DNA of 64,000 bases from Pelobacter sp. (GTDB lineage Bacteria > Desulfobacterota > Desulfuromonadia > Geobacterales > Pseudopelobacteraceae): contig JAVBXN010000021.1 of NCBI GenBank assembly GCA_030824515.1, positions 1 to 64,000 of the forward strand. The letters are read 5' to 3'. The position numbers and the translations under genes were made by a program. The notes under the pieces were generated by a model that saw only the letters and a list, made by a program, of their open reading frames with translations, did not search any database and was not told the DNA's origin. Below, piece by piece: positions 61,911 through 64,000 of this stretch; within the stretch, counting starts at the first letter, position 1, and every line of letters starts with the position of its first letter.

Positions 61911-63101
61911 CTATCTCGCCGCAACCGCCTCGGCCACGGCCCTGCCCAGCGCCTCGCACTGTTCCAGCACTTCCGGTTTGGGGGTGAAGGTCGTACGAAC
62001 CGAGTCGGACACCAGCTTGAATCCAAGCCCCTTCAAACGCTCCTCGGCCATCTTGCAGGCTTCGCCGCTCCAGCCATAGCTGCCGAATACTCCAGCCAGG
62101 TTGGTCTTGAGCTTGACCGTGCTGAGATAGGCCAGCACATCCCACATCGGCTTGGGGATATCGCGATTGATGGTCGGGATACCGAAGATCAGCGCATCCG
62201 CCTCCTCCATCATGTTGCGCAACTCACCGGAGCTCAGGTGATTGATGTGATAGCTGATAACTTCCAGACCGTCACGGGTGGCGCCGCTGGCGACGGCCTG
62301 GGCCATCTTTTCGGTGCTGCCGTGCGGCGATATGTACAGGATAAATATCTTCTTGGTCTGGGATGTAGGCTTGCTCCAGTTTTCGAACTGCTGGATAACC
62401 CTCCATGGATCCTTTCTTATAATCGGTCCGTGGCTGGGGCAGATCATGTCGATCACGTCATGGCGAATTTTCTCGACGGCCGACAAGACCTTGTCCTTGA
62501 AGGGCCTGAAGATGCAGTCGAAGTAGAAATGGCGCGCCGAGGTGAAGTCTTCGCTCTCATCGTTGAAGATTTTTCCGGGGTTACAGTAGTGGGCTGCGAA
62601 GGCGTCGCAGGAGAAAAGAATGTTTTCTTCCTCCAACCGGGTGAACATCGTGTCCGGCCAGTGCAAAAAAGGGGCGATTATAAAACGCAGCGTACGGCCG
62701 CCAAGATCGATCGTATCGCCATCCTTGACTGTCTGGCAGGTGAACGGCTTGTGCATCAGGTTTCCGAGAAAGTTTTTGGCCGCCACAGTGCAGACCACCG
62801 TGGCCTGGGGAGCCTGCTCCAACAGATAGGCCAACGAACCGGAGTGGTCGTGCTCGGTGTGGTTGACGATGATATAGTCGATGTCTTTCGGATCGACCAG
62901 TGAGCGGACCTTGTCCATGTATTCGTCAACCCGCTTCTCGTCAACGGTGTCGATCAGCACGGTTTTTTCTGTGCCTTTCAACAGATAGGCATTGTAGGTG
63001 GTGCCATGTTCGGTTGGGAAAAGATCGTCAAAGGTTCGCAGGTCCGGATCTTCCGATCCGATCCAATGCAACCCCGGCTTAATTTCTACTGGTCCCGGCA
63101 T
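61911..63101 (-). CDS. A-type flavodiiron protein (FprA/ROO)
   Basis: 396 aa. The beta-lactamase-like diiron domain (1-245) has ligands His81, Glu83, Asp85, His86 (HTEHDHSG), His147, Asp166 and His224. The flavodoxin domain (about 250-396) starts KKIFILYISPHGSTEKMA. It reduces O2 to water or NO to N2O in the cytoplasm, using a separate rubredoxin or F420-like donor. It protects anaerobes from oxygen and nitrosative stress. There is no rubredoxin gene beside it. Confidence 0.95.
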   Translation of the reverse strand: MPGPVEIKPGLHWIGSEDPDLRTFDDLFPTEHGTTYNAYLLKGTEKTVLIDTVDEKRVDEYMDKVRSLVDPKDIDYIIVNHTEHDHSGSLAYLLEQAPQATVVCTVAAKNFLGNLMHKPFTCQTVKDGDTIDLGGRTLRFIIAPFLHWPDTMFTRLEEENILFSCDAFAAHYCNPGKIFNDESEDFTSARHFYFDCIFRPFKDKVLSAVEKIRHDVIDMICPSHGPIIRKDPWRVIQQFENWSKPTSQTKKIFILYISPHGSTEKMAQAVASGATRDGLEVISYHINHLSSGELRNMMEEADALIFGIPTINRDIPKPMWDVLAYLSTVKLKTNLAGVFGSYGWSGEACKMAEERLKGLGFKLVSDSVRTTFTPKPEVLEQCEALGRAVAEAVAAR

Positions 63102-63276
63102 ATTTCTGTCTCCTTTTATTATGTGTGGCCTGACACGGCAACCAGGACGACGGCATTGTCAGTCCGGCACGCCAACAAATCGGGGTGGTAATATATCAGA
63201 ATCGCCTCATCGCAACAAGTTGCAAATATTCAATTAGCTGTTGTCTGATCGAGTCATTTCTGCTACATATTTCAAC

Positions 63277-63858
63277 ATGAAAGAAAAAATCCGCACACGC
63301 ATAGACGCTCTACGTCCCCTGCTTAAGGATGCTGCTCCGGCCGTCAGGAGCGCGACCGCCCAGGCCATTGAGAAGCTTGAGGGGGTCAGCAGTCTGGAGG
63401 AGATTCTCCATGCGCTCAAGACCGGCGATACCGGCACAAGGATCGGCGCCATCTATGCCTTGGGTGAAATCGGCGGTGAAAAGGTGCTCCCACCGATTCT
63501 GTACTGCGCGGGGCGACCGGAGGCTGATATTCGCTCAGCTGCCGTAGAGGCGCTGGGACGCCTTCGCATTCCGTCCGCTATTCCGATGCTGGTCGAACGG
63601 CTGGAGGATCAACACGAGGCTGTGCAGGCCAGGGCAATATCAGCTTTACGAAATTACCAGGCTTCGCCCGAAATATTACAGAAACTTCGTACATTTCTTG
63701 AGGCAAGCGATGGCTCGCTGGAAGCGGAAGCAGCCATCACCCTGGCCTGCTTGAACGACCTGCTCTCATTGGACAGCATCTTCGCCCTGCTTTCATCACA
63801 TCACGCATCAACCCGCCAGGCCGCCGCCACGGCACTCAGCCTGATGCCGCTTCAGTAA
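63277..63858 (+). CDS. HEAT-repeat protein
   Basis: 193 aa from ATG at 63277; a TTG at 63241 would add 12 residues. Four to five HEAT-type helical pairs with the pattern P-x-x-R-x-x-A-x-x-A-L-x-x-L (for example DIRSAAVEALGRLRIP). Probably a scaffold for protein contacts; no partner is evident. No strong ribosome site precedes the ATG. The end overlaps a minus-strand gene tail by 7 bp. Confidence 0.7.
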   Translation: MKEKIRTRIDALRPLLKDAAPAVRSATAQAIEKLEGVSSLEEILHALKTGDTGTRIGAIYALGEIGGEKVLPPILYCAGRPEADIRSAAVEALGRLRIPSAIPMLVERLEDQHEAVQARAISALRNYQASPEILQKLRTFLEASDGSLEAEAAITLACLNDLLSLDSIFALLSSHHASTRQAAATALSLMPLQ

Positions 63859-64000
63859 TATCCGTCAGCGATCAAACGCCCGACATCGATATTTTTCAAC
63901 AACGGGTCCACCACGGCGACAATATTGGCGTAGCGTGAACCGTCGCGTTCCACCAGCGACTGCTCCCGGGGCATCTTGAGCCTCGATCCGTCACCATCTA
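63852..64000 (-). CDS. C-terminal end of a protein (start beyond the window)
   Basis: An open minus-strand frame from the window edge to a stop at 63852 encodes about 48 residues ending VGRLIADGYY. Family not recognised. It is convergent with, and overlaps, the HEAT-repeat gene. Confidence 0.45.
   Translation of the reverse strand, partial: DGDGSRLKMPREQSLVERDGSRYANIVAVVDPLLKNIDVGRLIADGYY

Overview
The window reads as chromosomal DNA of a Geobacter-like member of the Desulfuromonadales (Desulfuromonadota). The basis is gene content: a sigma-54-linked flagellar operon, a futalosine-pathway menaquinone gene, a tetrapyrrole operon with cytochrome c assembly, anaerobic-type cobalamin genes (cobM, cbiG), an A-type flavodiiron protein, and strings of secreted repeat proteins. 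The backbone is moderately GC-rich. An AT-richer accessory island sits near 38.4-44.7 kb. The exact species cannot be read from the sequence.

Region by region. 1-7.9 kb (minus strand): flagellar basal-body and export operon flgB-flgC-fliE-fliF-fliG-fliH-fliI-fliJ-motE-like-fliK, with a good sigma-54 -24/-12 element just upstream of flgB; fliK runs off the left edge. 8-12.3 kb (minus): a secreted TPR protein, a CheX-like protein fused to a degenerate receiver, a CheX phosphatase and a CheY. 12.5-19 kb (minus): glgP, a second FliK-like protein, an FlhB-tail protein and pgm, in one apparent transcription unit. 19.2 kb: ndk (plus). 19.7-25.6 kb (minus): tetrapyrrole operon sirC-ccsA-hemA-sfsA-hemC-cobA/hemD. 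25.8-26.6 kb: thioredoxin and a TlpA-like exported thioredoxin. 26.6-28.6 kb (minus): truA, hslO and a small Ala/Lys/Pro-rich exported protein. 29-38.3 kb (plus): RND efflux adaptor, a 30-codon remnant-like ORF, tag, a YdcZ-type transporter, RND permease, a pabB-pabC fusion, a TolC-like channel and an MlaE-type permease.

38.4-44.7 kb is the accessory island. It has a ParE/RHH toxin-antitoxin pair, an 18-bp perfect palindrome, a truncated lipoprotein gene abutting the 3' end (domains V and VI) of a degraded group II intron, a REP-associated tyrosine transposase bracketed by inverted arrays of a 37-bp repeat, and then what I consider the main discovery. This is a run of four attC-like integron recombination sites separating four or five minus-strand cassettes of mostly unknown function, with no integrase in the window (a CALIN-like array). 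A candidate small RNA with a TATAAT promoter, overlapping inverted repeat and intrinsic terminator lies at 44.65-44.77 kb.

45-47.8 kb: cobM, cbiG, pdxA. 47.9-50.4 kb: second, smaller accessory patch (BRO-N/DinD-like protein, small ORFs, HicA-HicB). 50.4-56.6 kb: mqnE with a CheR-like methyltransferase, fabH, a small membrane protein, suhB-type phosphatase, then yggT-divIVA-yggU and a SlyD-type FKBP isomerase. 57-61.8 kb: three exported proteins in a row (a tail-fibre-like repeat protein, a metzincin-type protease, a BACON-like protein). 61.9-64 kb: flavodiiron protein, a HEAT-repeat protein and the end of one more minus-strand gene.
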